DNA from: Cryptomeria japonica
Taxonomy: Eukaryota > Streptophyta > Pinopsida > Cupressales > Cupressaceae
Reading direction: 5' to 3'
DNA: 64,000 nt
Assembly (NCBI RefSeq): GCF_030272615.1
Contig: NC_081415.1
Coordinates: 266,855,425 to 266,919,424, forward strand
Shown here: positions 34,993-49,000 of the stretch, piece by piece
How positions within the stretch are numbered: the first letter of the stretch is position 1
How the letters are laid out: each line of letters opens with the position of its first letter
Translations under genes and position numbers: made by a program
The notes under the pieces: model-generated
The model's database searches: none
What the model was told of the DNA's origin: nothing
Seen by the model: only the letters and a program-made list of their open reading frames with translations

Positions 34993-36331
34993 ATGATTGC
35001 TAGGCATAGAAGATGTGGATTGGGATGTGGTCGTGGTCCTAGAGGTCACATGGGGGCTCGTGAGAGTCCTCGCCCTGAGATTTAAGAGAGGTAACATCAC
35101 AGTGAGCCGCACCAAGAGCAGCCCGATGGCAATGTGATACCTCAGTTGGTTGCAGTGTTACAGGAGCTTCTTGGTCACTTAGGCCCAAGGTGGGATGAGG
35201 TTAGAGAGGGTGAGGTTAGGCAGGAGGAGTCTCACCAGTTAGAGCACCATGAGAGAGAGTTCTTGCACTCCCCTCCCAGGAGGAGAGTTGAGATTGATTA
35301 GGAGAGGTCACAACTAGCCACACGAGGGATTACTGAGAGCTCGTCCTCCCACTTTTGATGGTTTAGGCACAGGGATGGAGGTTGAGACATAGTTATTAGA
35401 TCTGAGTTGGTGTTTTGCTATGCATCTGTATAGTAGCCACACCAAGGCCAGGTGTGCCATCATGCACCTGCATGACTTTTCTTCCACTTGGTGGCTTATA
35501 GAGGAGAGGAAGCTAGGGCTAGACATTACCACAACTACTTGGGAGTTGTTTCTAGAGCGATTCTGAGCTAGATTTATGTTAGAGCACTAGAGACAGCACA
35601 AGGCAGATGAGTTCCATAATCTGAGAAAGGACAAGATGTCAGTTGATGAGTATGAGTGGAGATTCTTTGATCTCAGACAGTATGTAGAGATAGTGGCAGA
35701 TGAGACTATGCTTGTGCAGCACTTTGTGCGGGGTCTCAGGTATTATATTTGTAGAGAGATTCGCATGCATGAACCTAAGACTTTACAAGCCACCACAACG
35801 AAGGCAAGGATCGCCGAGGAGAATCACTCCTCAAGTGCAAGGTGTACTACAGGAGGACAGATAGCTAGTGCCCCAGTTACAGGTACAGTTGTTAGAGGTT
35901 TTCAGCAACAAGCTATAGATGTGGCCAGAAGCCACCCTTCCTCTTTCCACAGTAGCTAGTGGTTCAAGAGGAAGCAGAAACAGGGTCAGATTTTTGCAAG
36001 AGGGACTACATTCCTAGCTGACAGGAGCCGCAGTCGTCAACAACATTATAGGAGACCCATTCCTACATAGCTAGCTCAGAGTTCACAGCCAGCCTCTAGT
36101 AGAGGCAATGTCCAGTAGCTGAGTACTACTTACAGGAGTAGAGTTCAGGATAGGAGAGGATGTTTCGCTTGTGGATAGTAGGGCCATATAGCCATTCATT
36201 GTCCTTAGCGCACATCATAGACTTCAGGTCAGCAAAGAGAAACTCTAGTAGAGCCCACTGTGGGAGATTCAAGTAGGACTCATAGAGTGTTTGCAGTGGT
36301 TGATAACTATCAGGCCGAGCACTAGGCCACT
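34993..36331 (+). pseudogene. gag: gypsy-1 gag
   Basis: ATG 34993 opens an Arg/Gly-rich N-terminus (GCGRGPRGHMGARESPRPE) in frame 1, paralleling the gypsy-2 Gag start at 55568. The capsid part is in frame 2: TWELFLERF near 35545, KMSVDEYEWRFFDLRQYVEI at 35633-35692, TMLVQHFVRGL, then a basic region. A zinc knuckle remnant, CFAC followed by two stops and GHIAIHC, lies near 36161-36205. At least ten stops and one frameshift are present. The role would be particle assembly and RNA packaging. Confidence 0.85.
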
Positions 36332-36883
36332 ATGGTTGAGACATCAGGTGTAATAGGTGGCATTCCTTTCTCTATTTTATTTGATTCAGGAGCTTCAAAC
36401 TCTTTTATTACTCCTTATTTGGTAGAGAGATGCAGGCTTGCTATGGAAAAGCAGGACGATAGGTGGCAGGTAGAGTTAGCTAAAGGGTCCAAGGCAGTGG
36501 TGGATTCCCTTGTGCTTAGTTGTCCTTGAGTTTTAGGAGACCTTCATACCTCAGTGGATTTGCGTATCATGCCCTTGGGATCTTATGACGTAGTTCTTGG
36601 TATGGATTGGTTGGGATCGCATTAGGCACAAATAGATTGTAGGAGTAAGAGGGTGTAGTGTGTAGATGATAGCGGAAGAAGTGTGGAGATTATAGGCATT
36701 TAGAGACCTATTTCTCTTTGCATGATTTCTGCCATACAGATGAAGAGGTGTGTACAGAAGGGTTGTTAGTTATTTGCAGTCAGGTTGAGGGATGTAGATG
36801 AGGAGGTTAGTACAAAGGAGTTGTTATAGCAACATCCTATCCTTCAGGAGTTTGTAGATCTTTTCCCTAGTGAGATTCTAGGT
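36332..36883 (+). pseudogene. pro: gypsy-1 aspartic protease
   Basis: Frame 2. GIPFSILFDSGASNSFITP near 36356-36412 carries an intact D-S-G-A-S active site. VVLGMDWLGSH near 36592-36624 is the conserved second block, followed by a TAG. Stops are present at about 36527, 36625, 36658, 36703, 36766 and 36826. The segment [19 protein letters not shown] leads into the RT. Confidence 0.88.
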
Positions 36884-38160
36884 ATGCCCCCACAACGAGA
36901 TGTAGATTTTAGAATTGATCTAGTGCCAGGAGTTGAGCCTATCTCTAGGACTCCTTACAAGATGACCACCCAAGAGTTGGGTGAGTTGAGAGTGCAGCTT
37001 GAGGAGTTGTTGGAAAAGGGGTTTATCCATCCTAGTGTATCCCCATGGGGTGTTTCGGTGTTTTTTGTGAAGAAGGATGGCTCTCTCAGATTCTGCATTG
37101 ACTATAGACAACTGAATAAGGTGACGGTGAAGAACCAATATCCTTTGCCTTAGATAGATGATTTATTTGATCAAGTTAAGGATGCAAAGGTCTTTTCCAA
37201 AATTGACCTCAAGTCCGGATATCACCAGTTGAGGATCCATGAGGCAAATATGAGCCGTACAACATTTTGTACCAGATATGGACATTATGAGTTTACAGTT
37301 GTGTCATTCGGTCTTACGAATGCACCATCAATTTTCATGAGCTTGATGAATGGTGTGTTCAGGACCTATTTGGATAGGTTTGTACTGGTATTCTTGGATG
37401 ATATTTTGATTTATTCTAGATTAGTGGAGGAGCATGAGGATCATGTCAGACAGGTCTTGCAGTGTCTTAGGGAGAATCAACTATATGCCAATTTGGCAAA
37501 GTGTGACTTTTTCCAGACAGAGGTTGAATACTTAGGCCATGTTATTTCAAGAGAGGGTATCGCAGTTGATCCCTCAAAGATTCAGGTGACAGTAAATTGG
37601 CTGGCACCCACTAATGTGAGTGAGGTGTGCAACTTTATGGGATTGGCTGGTTATTACCACAAATTTGTGCAAGACTTTTCACAGATTGCTCACTCTATTA
37701 CTTCCCTTCAGGGTAAAGGGGAGAAGTTTATCTGGTCAAATCATTGTGAGACAACCTTCGAGTCTCTCAAGGAGAATTTGACTAGTGCACTGATACTTAC
37801 AGTTCCAGATCCATTGGGTGACTTTGTGGTTTGTACTGATGCTTCGCTGGAGGGATTAGGAGCAGTACTAATGCAGAATGACAGAGTGGTAGCTTATGAG
37901 TCGCGAAAACTCAAGGATCATGAGTTGAACTACCCCACTCAAGATCTTGAGTTAGCGGCAATAGTTCATGCATTGGTTCGTTGGAGACATTTTTCGTTAG
38001 GGCATTGGCTCGAGTTGCACACAGATCACCATAGTTTGCAGTACATATTCACACAATCAAATTTGAATGCCAGGTAGAGACGGTGGATGGAGTTCTTGTG
38101 TGAATATGACTTTGAGGTGAAGTTCATATAGGGTAAGGATAATGTAGTGGTAGATGAACT
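36884..38160 (+). pseudogene. gypsy-1 reverse transcriptase and RNase H
   Basis: Frame 2. [35 protein letters not shown] near 37021, [20 protein letters not shown], a TAG at 37154 replacing Gln, [13 protein letters not shown] near 37199, [15 protein letters not shown] and the catalytic FLDDILIYS near 37390-37416. [11 protein letters not shown] and [16 protein letters not shown] complete it. RNase [17 protein letters not shown] near 37830, [17 protein letters not shown] and [11 protein letters not shown] near 38020. RT is nearly open over 280 codons after the TAG, much better preserved than Gag or integrase. Confidence 0.93.
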
Positions 38161-39480
38161 GAGTTGTAAGAGACATGAGATATCAGCAGTGACTTTGGAG
38201 GTGGATTTGAGGAGTCGCATACTTAGAGCATTACCTGCAGATGCATGGTACTAGGAGGTTAGTTCAGAGTTAGCATCAGGTAGAGCCTTGGAGAGAAGGT
38301 ACATAGGTTATTCAGTGGATATAGATGGTATTTTGAGGTATTTGGGATGCATCTATGTTCCACCATCTGATGGACTTCGAAAGTTGATCATGATAGAGGC
38401 CCATCATGCACCTTACTCAGCACATCTTATTGTCAAGAAGATGCACCCAGACTTGAGACAACTTTAATTTTGGGCAGGTATGAGGAAAGATATAGTGGAT
38501 TTGGTTGCACGTTTCCTTGAGTGTCAATGGGTTAAGACAAAGCATCGACGTCCAACAAGATGTTTATAGTCTCATGCAGTTTCAGAGAGGAAATGGGACA
38601 CTATTTCCATGGATTTTGTAGTCGGATTGCCTATTTCCTCTCGTAGACATGATTCCATTATGGTCACTGTTGATTGGTTGACCAAGGTTGCACATTTTTC
38701 ACCGATTAGATCCTCTTATATAGCATCCATAGTTGCACAAATTTTTGTCAAAGATGTAGTTAGTCTACATGGTATCCCACGTAAGATCATATCAGATAGG
38801 GATCCTATTTTCACTTCAGCATTTTGAACAACATTGCAGCATGACATGGGGACTCAGTTGAATTACAGTACAACATATCACCTAGAGATGGATGGTCAGA
38901 CAGAGTGGGTGAATCAAGTTTTAGAGGATATGTTGAGGATGCATGTTATGGATCAATAGTCCAGATGGGAGGATTACCTATACTTAGTGGAATTTTCTTA
39001 TAATAATGGGTACCATAGCTCCATTGGCATGTCCCCCTACTAGGCTTTATATGGGAGACCATGTCGCACTCCCCTCAGTTGGGATAGATTAGAGGACAGG
39101 GTGCATATTGGTTCAGAGATGTTACAGGATATGGAGGAGCACGTTTCTCGTATTAGAGAGCATATGAAAGCTGCACATGCCAGATAGAAGAAATATGTAG
39201 ATGCTCATAGAGTAGATAGGGAGTTCTCAGTTGGTGATAGGGTGTTTTGCAAGTTCACCAACGAAAGAGCTCGATTCATTTTGGAAAAGGCTCTAAGTAG
39301 GCACCTCGATTTGTGGGACCATTTGAAGTTTTGGAGAGGATTGGTCTTGTAGCTTATTGCCTTGCATTGTCGCCTAGCTTGTCCTACATCCATGATGTAT
39401 TTCATGTATCAATTTTGAGATTATACCATCCTGACATATCTCATGTTCTTGATTGGAATGCCTTACAAGTCAAGGATGGG
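38161..39480 (+). pseudogene. int: gypsy-1 integrase
   Basis: Zinc-binding HHCC region: EAHHAPYSAHLIVKKMHPDLRQL near 38398, later LECQ near 38519; one Cys of the CxxC pair reads Phe. Core: SMDFVVGLP near 38606, then ISDRDPIFTSAF near 38794 and DGQTEWVNQVLED near 38891, so D, D and E are present. Stops interrupt at 38254, 38467, 38567, 38827, 38957 and 39042, among others. A frameshift near 39250 moves the GPFEVLERIGLVAY block into frame 1. Integrase inserts the cDNA; this copy cannot. Confidence 0.9.
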
Positions 39481-39660
39481 AAGCTTTCTTTAGACCCCAC
39501 GCGCATTCTTCAGCACAGAGAGATGTCCCTCTGAGGATGAGGGATAGAGCAGGTAAGGGTCCAGTGGGACCCAAATGATTAGACATCAGCCACTTGGGAG
39601 GATGCAGGTTGGATGAGAGAGTTGTACCCCTACTTGTTCTCAAGCTTCCAAGAGTAAGCC
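39481..39660 (+). pseudogene. gypsy-1 chromodomain-like integrase tail
   Basis: LDPTRILQHREMSL near 39490-39531, then after two stops EQVRVQWDPND and TSATWEDAGWMRELYPYLF ending near 39645. The block ILxxR...VxVxWxxxxxxxATWE..xxMRExYP is the integrase C-terminal chromodomain-like module of Tekay/Del elements. It overlaps the run-up to the polypurine tract. Confidence 0.8.
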
Positions 39661-39663
39661 TAG

Positions 39664-39678
39664 GCAAAGGTGGGAGGA
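39664..39678 (+). promoter_or_regulatory. Polypurine tract of gypsy-1
   Basis: GCAAAGGTGGGAGGA directly precedes the LTR start TGTAATGCCC. It is less pure than in gypsy-2. Confidence 0.75.
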
Positions 39679-40143
39679 TGTAATGCCCACACTCAAGCAT
39701 ACTCTTATTCCATTTTGATAGACATGATTGGACATTTATTTTGTGTGATGGATTTGGTAGACTTGTTTGGATTCACATGATGCATAGATGCATTTTGGCT
39801 TTTGTATGTGCTTCATTGATTATCATCGATAGATATTGTATGTTTCGTGATTTTGGATATTATGGATTTGTTTTTATGCTTCATTGCGATTTTATGTGAT
39901 TAGATATCATGGTGATGTTTCATTTCTACATGTATTTATGTCTTGTTGATGTATGGATAGATAGATTTTACTGATTATTGCTTATGATGAGATGGACATA
40001 CTAACCCCAGTTTTGATTTACGTGAGATGCATTGTTCATTGTATGACTATTGTTGGACTGTATGTGTGGGGGAATCAATGTCACATCACTCATTGCAAGC
40101 GGGATGTGTCGTTGCAACATTCTTCCACTTGTGTTTTATGTAC

Positions 40144-40299
<156 letters not shown>

Positions 40300-40907
40300 T
40301 TTTGTGGTTGCAGGTTTGCAAGTATTAAGGCATTTATCCCTCCTAGCCAACCAGGTGCGAGCTCCCCTGGCTTGACAAGTGAGAGTGTGCCTCTTCCCAA
40401 TGGAAATATGTGGTTCAGAGATGTTGTTGTTTCCCTTCCCGCACACTAGGTCTAGGTTTGGTGTTGAGTCCTTGCTAACAGTCTTGGCAAGTTCACCATC
40501 GTCGTCATGACTTGTGAGTATATGTGGCATGCTTGGTTAATCATTCAGTTATTTTATTTGAGTTGCTTGAGTAGTGATTGATTTATTATTATTAAGTGTA
40601 TTTAAATTCCAGCATTTATTTGACTGTGTTGAGTATTTACTCGATACTAGTTACGGCCTCATTAGTAATTTTGTGATCTTAAAATTATTAAAATTTAACG
40701 ATCTTTACTTATTTACGATTTTCGCATTATTGACCTTATTGTTATTTAGCGATTTTAATTTTTAATTATTCGCTTGCCTTGATTACTTAATTACATTATT
40801 TGTTTAATATTGGATTTGACTTTATGCGGTTAGAAAATGAGAATTCACTTATTTAATTAAACTAGTTGTTTGATTTTAAATCAGCATATACATATACATA
40901 TATATAC

Positions 40908-41061
<154 letters not shown>

Positions 41062-41162
41062 CATAATTAGAAGGACCAAAGAAAAAGAGGAATAGTTTAT
41101 AATATTTTGCTTGTTATACTTTTCTACATTTTATATATCTAGTCTTTTATTTTGAAAGTTAT

Positions 41163-41171
41163 ATAAAATAA
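41163..41171 (+). promoter_or_regulatory. Candidate TATA box of the gypsy-1 LTR
   Basis: TATATAAAA in AGTTATATAAAATAAATTC, about 120 bp upstream of a purine-rich leader with GAGAGCTAGGGTTTTT. Position and leader character fit a promoter, but no transcript evidence is available; other AT-rich matches exist nearby. Confidence 0.4.
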
Positions 41172-42007
41172 ATTCACGAGAGAATAGAGTATTTTAAAAA
41201 ATAAAATAAAAATCCCATATAATGAGATTTGAGAATTTGAATATTTTATTCTCCATTATTTTCTTTCTCTCTTCAGGAAAAGAGAGCTAGGGTTTTTATT
41301 TTGGGGATTTTTTCATTTCCTACACTTGTCTTTGGAAATTTTGGTGGTTTTGGAAAAGAAGAAGATTGCTGGAAAAATTGGGGGAGTCTGAAGAATTGTT
41401 GTTGGCTTGCTGATTGTGGAATTGTTGCTGTCCAGATTTTCTCCACCACCATTTGCCCAGTAAGAGGTAGGGATTTACACCTTCTTATTTTTTCTCTTTG
41501 CTTTTATGAGGGAAATGAAGTTTAGAGAATGAAATCTCTATTTCTCCCTTTTGGATGCCCATTCTATGGTTTTAAAATCTGATTTTTGTTTCCATAGGTT
41601 TTACTTGCATGAAATTGTAGTTGTTTCAATTTTGCTTGGTAAAACTTGTTTTTAAAACTCTCAATCTGGGAAATGGATTTGCTGGTTGGAATGGAAAGAA
41701 TTCTACAAAAGACCCTTGATTTTTATTTTTTTAAAGATTTGATTAAAACCCTCATTTATTTTTGAGAAATTTGTTATTATTTCATTTGATCTCCCTGCTG
41801 TTATTTTACCAAAACTATTAATGTGAGAAATCTGAAATCTTTAAAACAAAAAAAAAAAGAAATAAAATAATAATAATAATAATAAAGTAACCTTGGCCAC
41901 GTGGTGGTGGGTGTTGGATAGAACCACCACCACTACATGGTGAAGAAAGGGGAGGGGGTGCAGCCAACACCCCCAGTTCACCATTTCATTTCGTAAAATA
42001 TATATCT

Positions 42008-42042
<35 letters not shown>

Positions 42043-44156
42043 AAAATATAATTTGTTTAATGTAAAATGCACTTTTATTTATTTTATTTAATATGTAATC
42101 TATTTTTAATTAAATGCAATTTATTTATGATGATTAAAAACGAGGAGTTCTATTTTATTTTAAATGAATTGAAAATCAACAAGAAATTTAATGAAATGTA
42201 TATATATATAAATGCTGATAATTATTTAAGGTAAATAAATAAATATATATATATATCATTGATAAATGTCAAGTTAATAGTCTAATTAGATAAAACATTT
42301 GAATATTAAAATAATAGTATATTGCAAAAGAAAGGGAGATGATAATTGATTGACATCAATAATAGTGCTATTGAAAAACGATATTAATTTGATGGTTTAA
42401 ATGTTCTAAATGTTGTCGTGTAATTGGTTTTAAAAGGTGTTATTGGCTAGATATATATAGTCTACCCCCATACCATTGAATTCATGGATGCCCATTAAGT
42501 CAACCCCTTTTTCAATTAAGAGTCCTTTCAATTTATGACTTGTATCCGGAGGCCATTTGTGTCATTTGTTTCAAAATCAATGGTTAATGTGAATTTTTCT
42601 TTTCCTTGCGTATCATGAGTTTTATTTGTCATCTTGACATGCCCTCATGATGAGTTTGCCATGAGGAGGAAATCACCATACCGTTGATATTGTGGTAGCG
42701 AGTGTGAAGACCTCGCAATGTTGATATGTTTTAGTGTAGTGATGTCTTGAGTTCGTTAGGTTTCCTTGGTCGAGATGCTCGTTTTTCTACAGGTGTTGTT
42801 GTTCAGTCATTTGGGTACGTGTGTGTGTCATTGTTTGGCAAGGCTGGCATTGTGTATGATTTTTACTTGTGTAAGAGCCTCTTGTTTCATTGTTTCGGAT
42901 CCATGTAGAGGGAGTGGGCTCCTTTATGACACCCAGGGGTCATGAGGGATAGAATTTCATGAGGTTCCTTGTAAGGATGCGTAAAGTCTAGACCTTTTGG
43001 GCATAAGAGAGTTTACCATATTATAATCAAGTGATAACTAATTAAAGAATGGGTATGGGTAGTTAGATAATTTAAAAAGATAATAATTTATTAGTGCCTC
43101 ACGAATCAGTCCTAGGGAGGATGTTTTAGGCTGAGCATGAGAAGACCATGGAGATGGTAAGCTAATCTCCCTTGGTCTCTCTGTCAAGGTTGAGATGACT
43201 CTGCATGCCATAGACTAGTGCCTTGTTCTTGGTTGGCATGTGATGACACTCCCTCGTACATGTGATTCCTTTGCTTACTTTTGTATTCTTGTCATGATGT
43301 TTTATCGTCCTATGGAAATTTATTCTACTGTCTTGTTTGCTTGATGCATGGTTATGTGTATGGAAATTGTTTAGTGCCAGTCCCTTTGTAAACATCAACC
43401 TTGGTTAGTGTGTGAGTTGGGACCTAGTGACATCTCCTAGCTCAAGGGGTGCTTCCTTGTAAGTTCCATATTGGTAGGTTGGTTGGATATTTTTGCTATT
43501 GGGTTTTTTCCCTCTTCTTTGGTGTCATCTTTGTACGTGGACTTGGAGCCTTTCTCCATGTTGACTTGAACCTTGGAGCAGATTCATGTTTGTACATCTT
43601 ATGGTGAATAAACTCAAAGCATGTAATAATCTAAAAATGTTGTATAAGAAGTGAGTGAATACTCATGATTGTAATACTATGTAAAATAACCTATAAGTAT
43701 TCATGAGCTACTTTAGATGGTACATTCAAATAGAGGTAATGGTATGAGTTAATCTAATGTAAGTAGAAAGAAAGAAGAAAATGATATACCCTTGCTTGTA
43801 GTGCCTTATTAATTGTTAATCATGCATATTTCTTTAATTTGAACTTATAGAACATGAATGAATTGTATGTTTAGCTTATGTGATAGGTTAGTTAAATGAG
43901 ATTGAAATGTATCTTGTCATTTGAATAGTTAAATCAGCAATATGATTCTTTATGTGGTAGTTAAATGCTAAATAGTAGATATGTGGATATGATGGAAAAT
44001 GGATGTTATTACTCCTTTTGTGATATTTCTTAGCAATAGATTGAATTAATGCTTGCACTTCCAATATTTTCATATGAATATGGATGTAAACTAAGTAGAT
44101 GATTGCACATATTTATGAGACCAATGACATGAACAATGATATTAAATGAATAACTT

Positions 44157-44262
44157 AGATGTGAAATACAATAACATATCATTGGTCAAGTATGTGAAAT
44201 ACAATAACATATCATTGGTAAAGTATGAATAACAGATCATTGGTAAAGTATGTGAAATACAA
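44157..44262. repeat. Local tandem expansion in the gypsy-1 3' LTR
   Basis: Units of about 30-37 bp built on AACA.ATCATTGGTAAAGTATG and TGTGAAATACAATA occur three to four times. The 5' LTR has a single copy near 34140-34170, so the expansion arose in or after this LTR copy. Confidence 0.7.
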
Positions 44263-44914
44263 TATTCTTGTAGATGTAGTTAGATGCTTGAAAACTAGAA
44301 CAACACTAATGCTCAAAACTATTATGGAACTTAGTAAATAAATAACATTAGATGCTAAATGAGAATTTTTACAATTGTGTTATGATTTCCATTAAACTGA
44401 TGTTGCATAAATGGCATTATGAACATGTAGAATTGCATATGTAGGTTAATGAGCATGCCTTGGTAGATGCATTTAATAAAGGACAGCAATAGTACTATAT
44501 TATGTAAAGCGTATGATATAGGGTAAATTGAATTCATGCATTGTAGTTGTGCTCCATGGTATGGTTAAATCATTAGAATCATAGAAATGGACCAACATGA
44601 TGATGGTGAATTAAGTATCGGTCATAAATCAAATGGCGTAGATCTTAGTAATGACGTCAATACCCTGGGGAAACGATGGAAACTTGTAAATTACTAAACC
44701 TTGGAACATGTCTTCACTTGTATTAGTAACGTAGTGAATGAAGCATCATATATTACTTAACAATAGATTTTAAACTATTGAACTAAATTATAAACTTAAT
44801 GTCTAGATTGAGTTAGACGTAACCTTGTTAGTAAACAAAAAAAATAAAAATTATTCCACTCTTTTGGACCTAGATGTAGTAAGTTTCCTTGGGGTTTGTT
44901 GTCAGGCACTATAG

Positions 44915-45586
44915 CCACTTTCCATTTGGTATTTTGTTTCTTGTGAGGGATTAGCTTCGTAGGTGCTCCAGATGTATCTCTTGGATTTACTCCATTCCAT
45001 TGTACCAGTTGGATCCTCTTTGTTCTTCTTGGATCATATTTATATCTCTTGGACCTTATGTGGTTGATTGTATCATTTATTTATATGTATGCCTTCATGG
45101 AAGTTGTAATTTGATGTAATCATTATGTATCTTTATGAGACTTGGTTTTTTAAGTGCAATTATAATATTATGTTATCCTTGCAATGTAAAATCAATGTAT
45201 TATGATGAGATTTAGATGGTAGGATTTATATCTTTAAATAAAATCATTTTTATGATGTAATTGAATGTATTATCATGAATGAAACATAGAAATGTTAATG
45301 TTATCACATGCAAAGTATGAAAATTCATTGTTTAGTGTAATTATGTTCCTAATGGATAACTATATATCTTAAGTGAATTAATTGACCTTAAGTAAGAATT
45401 AGTTTAATTAAGTAATCCACATTGGGAAACCCTTTAGGAGTTTAAGGTTAAGTCTTCTACTTGTGCAACTTCTATTGCAATGTTATTTCATACATTTATG
45501 TGTTTGGTATTGTTTAAAAAAATATATTTTACTCTTTTTGAGTGTTTGTAGTTGAATCCTTTAGGGTTTCTCGGCAGGGCATTACA
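44915..45586 (+). repeat. LTR right part (element C)
   Basis: Starts where gypsy-1 ends and terminates TTTCTCGGCAGGGCATTACA at 45586. The last 200 bases follow the same plan as the gypsy-2 LTR end (GGAAACCCTTTAGGAGTTTAAG near 45425; TTTAGGGTTTC before the terminus). No primer site follows: what comes next is LARD internal sequence. It is therefore read as the outer end of an LTR inserted in the LARD element, probably the partner of 24800-25697, with the middle missing. Confidence 0.6.
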
Positions 45587-46002
45587 GAGTCAGTTTCCAA
45601 GTTTAACACAAGTACATCATCATACCTTTCAAGATTAGAGCAGTAAATTATCCAATGCAATAAGCTAGTTTATAGAATACCACATCAAATAGGGAGACAT
45701 ACATAATTCCCTCTATTATAAGAGTAATCATGGATCCTAAAAGCAATCAAAAGAACATGCACTCATATGACAAGCACTAACATCAAGAAGGTAAGAGAAA
45801 TAAGTGAATACACATGTTATACTCAATTAGGATCTTCATGAGGAAGAGATAGGAGGCACAAAGCACAAAACACCAAAGACTTACAAGGTCCTATACATCA
45901 ATCCCAAGCATATTCCGGAAGGACAAGCATATGATAGAAAGACTATATACACCAACCAAACTAATGGTACAACCTTATCCAGAGATCTCAGTGTTTGAAA
46001 AT
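45587..46002 (-). other. LARD internal region, 5' part, non-coding
   Basis: On the minus strand the bases after the primer site read TTTTCAAACACTGAGATCTCTGG, closely matching the post-primer sequence of gypsy-2 (55431 onward). The rest, up to the inserted LTR, contains no gag start or other coding motif. Confidence 0.72.
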
Positions 46003-46016
46003 GGGCTCTGATACCA
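46003..46016 (-). promoter_or_regulatory. Primer binding site of the LARD element (initiator Met tRNA)
   Basis: Minus strand TGGTATCAGAGCCC, two bases after the LTR end GGGCATTACA. Identical over 14 bases to the gypsy-2 site at 55417-55430. Confidence 0.93.
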
Positions 46017-46018
46017 AG

Positions 46019-49000
46019 TGTAATGCCCCCGCTATGAGGCCCAAAGGACTTAAACAAATAAACCAATAAAAATACACAATTTTTTTTTTATAAAAAAAAT
46101 AAACCGTACAAATGCACGGAGAAACATGATACAACATGATAAGAAAAACATGTACAAATATTAACTATAAAAAGTCCTTAAGGAATAACATTAACCCATC
46201 ATACAAGAACATAAAATACCTCATAAAAATTACCCATGTTGTCTATTACAAAGAATCATGATACAAATTATATTTCCATGAGAATATACATATGATCATC
46301 AGTTACATTACAAGGTATCCATATGGATATAAACTCCATGAGTACATAGAGAAAATAAGTACATAGATCTAGCTCATAATGAAAGTGTTCAGTCTTCCCA
46401 TGGGCCATCATGAACATGATCCAGAACGAACAAAACCCAATGGGTGCGAACAACACTCCACCTAGTCATGCGGAACCATCAGGTCCACCGCTCGTGCAAG
46501 GAGGTATCAACCAGACCCAAAAGATGCAAGGAAACATACGAGGATACCAATGAATCAATGAGACTCACAAGACTGCTATCACAAGAGACTTGCAAGTAAG
46601 CCAACCAATTTCAGAGGCCTCAAGAAAACCAAGGAAAGAAAAGAACCAAAAGAGACCACTAGGTTGTCATGGGTTATCCTGGTGAGTCTTCACTAGGTCC
46701 CAACCCCCATCTTGGGTTATATTGGTGACCTCTATAGACCCACGACCCCCATACAACACTAGTGGACCACACAAACCTTTCTAAGGGACAAGATTGGTGG
46801 ATGCCATTCTAGGCCTTCTCTACTTACCTCACACCTAAAGAAGCATCCGAGAGTAAGAGAGGCAATGATTGATCTTTTTAATGTGATCTAACTACCCACC
46901 CAAGCTCATTATTTAAATTTCCACTTGATTACAAAACCCTCATTGAGTTACCCTAGTGACCACTTTAGGTCCTAGCCCCTAATGAAAGCCACTCCCCCTT
47001 AACTTGCACCTAGGAATCTGAAATACATCACAAGGTCTATGACACCCAAAACCACAAAGAGACATACCTCCTACCATAGCAAGGCTTCAATTACTTGCTA
47101 GAATGATATTATAAATAAAGAGGTACAATACAGAACAAGGAATGACCAACTAGCATAAAAGACATGTAAGACACTAATCACATAACATAAAGAAACAAAG
47201 AATATCCATACACTATTTTGGACTCAAACATCCCCTAAAACCTAGTACCATAATTCATTAAACAACATTCCTGTGTTTTAAAATAAGGTAGTTAATCTTC
47301 ACATTGCACAAGAATAAGGTCATCTATAGAGAGTACCTCATGTCCTACAAATGAACTATTACACAATATTTAACTATTAATTATTACATTATTTAATCCT
47401 TAATTATTCTTTGATACCCCAAGTACACAAGATATAACTAATATTTGCCATAACAACATTATGAGGATCCATAGTTCATATATTAAATCTGAGATTCATA
47501 AATGTAAGAAGCATACAAGATATATATGTATACATATACATACATACTCATATCATCACATTCAAAAAATCTCAAGCACATTATAAATATAATAATATAT
47601 ATTACTGCATACCAAAAATCTTTATAATACTCATAACTAAAGAATCACATAGTCAGGGGAAAGATTCTAAACAAAGAGCAAACCAACATGGGAAAGATCG
47701 GCGCCTCTAGAATACAATTTTGGTTACTGCTATTACAGAGCAAGGACACCGTTGATAAGCCAAACAATTGAGAGAAAATGAAATACCAATCTTAATCAGT
47801 TAGAAGCTAAGGACGCATGAAACCTAAGAGAGATTACAGCTTCGACGATACAAAAGGCATGCCAAACAAATAGTCGATGGTTACATCCTTGCTCATTGAT
47901 TTTATTAATTGGTAAAAAGGATTAGGCGTACTGATTCATTGATTTTGACAGACGATTAAGGCAGTTGACCTCGACAAGAAATGAGGAAATCTCAATCAAA
48001 AATTGGGAAAAAAGTGTTTACAAGATAAGCATAACTACTGATTTCATAACAACTGATCAAGCAAAGTGAAATCAAATAGTAATTGGTTGAAAGTAAACCA
48101 CTGAGAATTCAACCACAAAAATGCGATTAGCAACACGTCATAGATGGAGAGTTACAAACTAATTTAAATAACTAGTTCCCAGTTAGCATTTTGATTATCT
48201 TCAATAATAGTCAACTGAAACTACGCTTACAACTAGAAGAGAATGGGTAACGAGTGGGTTTACTAGAGGACCAAACAGTTAAAGAAGATCTGATGCAGCA
48301 AACAATGACTATAAGATGATAAACAATTTAAAAGGGATAACAATAATATGGGTTAGACATCGATTTCAATATTCGATTAATGAAGAATAATTCAAAGAAT
48401 CAAAAGGGTAATTCCATGTAGCGATCGATTGATACATAACAAAACTCGACTAAGAAAACATTACGGCTGAAATAAAAAAAGGCATATCGAATAAGCTTCC
48501 AATGACAAACAAGTGATAAACCATAAAACACAACGTCTCATACAAGGATCTAAGGGTTGATAATGTTGCATGCAAAAAAAACAGAGGCTATACATGCGAG
48601 AGTTCAAAACCTAGAGAACCATCATACCAACATTAATAATCCAAAACAAATTCAATATGGTAGCGGTAAGGAAATAGGAACAAACATTCAGAGAATAGAG
48701 ATGGAAGCTTGGAAGGTCAATAACCTATTAAAATTTTTAACCCATTGATTTACAAAAAAATAAACAAAATCAAAGAAACATCCCCAACCTGGAGTCCAAC
48801 ACCTGATGGAGCAAGAGATTCACCAAATTAATTCAGAACATTCTGAGAGTCTCCTTAATACTTTCAAATTCAATTCCCAAAAACGAATCTCAAAAACCCC
48901 CAAATATATTTTCCCAAATCTGACTACAATCCCTCACCCAATTTTTTTTTTCATAGTAAAATTTTTCACGGGAGTGGCCCAAAATCCCTCCCTATAAATT

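Noticed and set aside
41301-41525. 74-codon ORF in the gypsy-1 LTR leader, considered as counterpart of the gypsy-2 LTR ORF
   Set aside because: No H3-like or repeat similarity, and the other LTR lacks this segment, so conservation cannot be tested.
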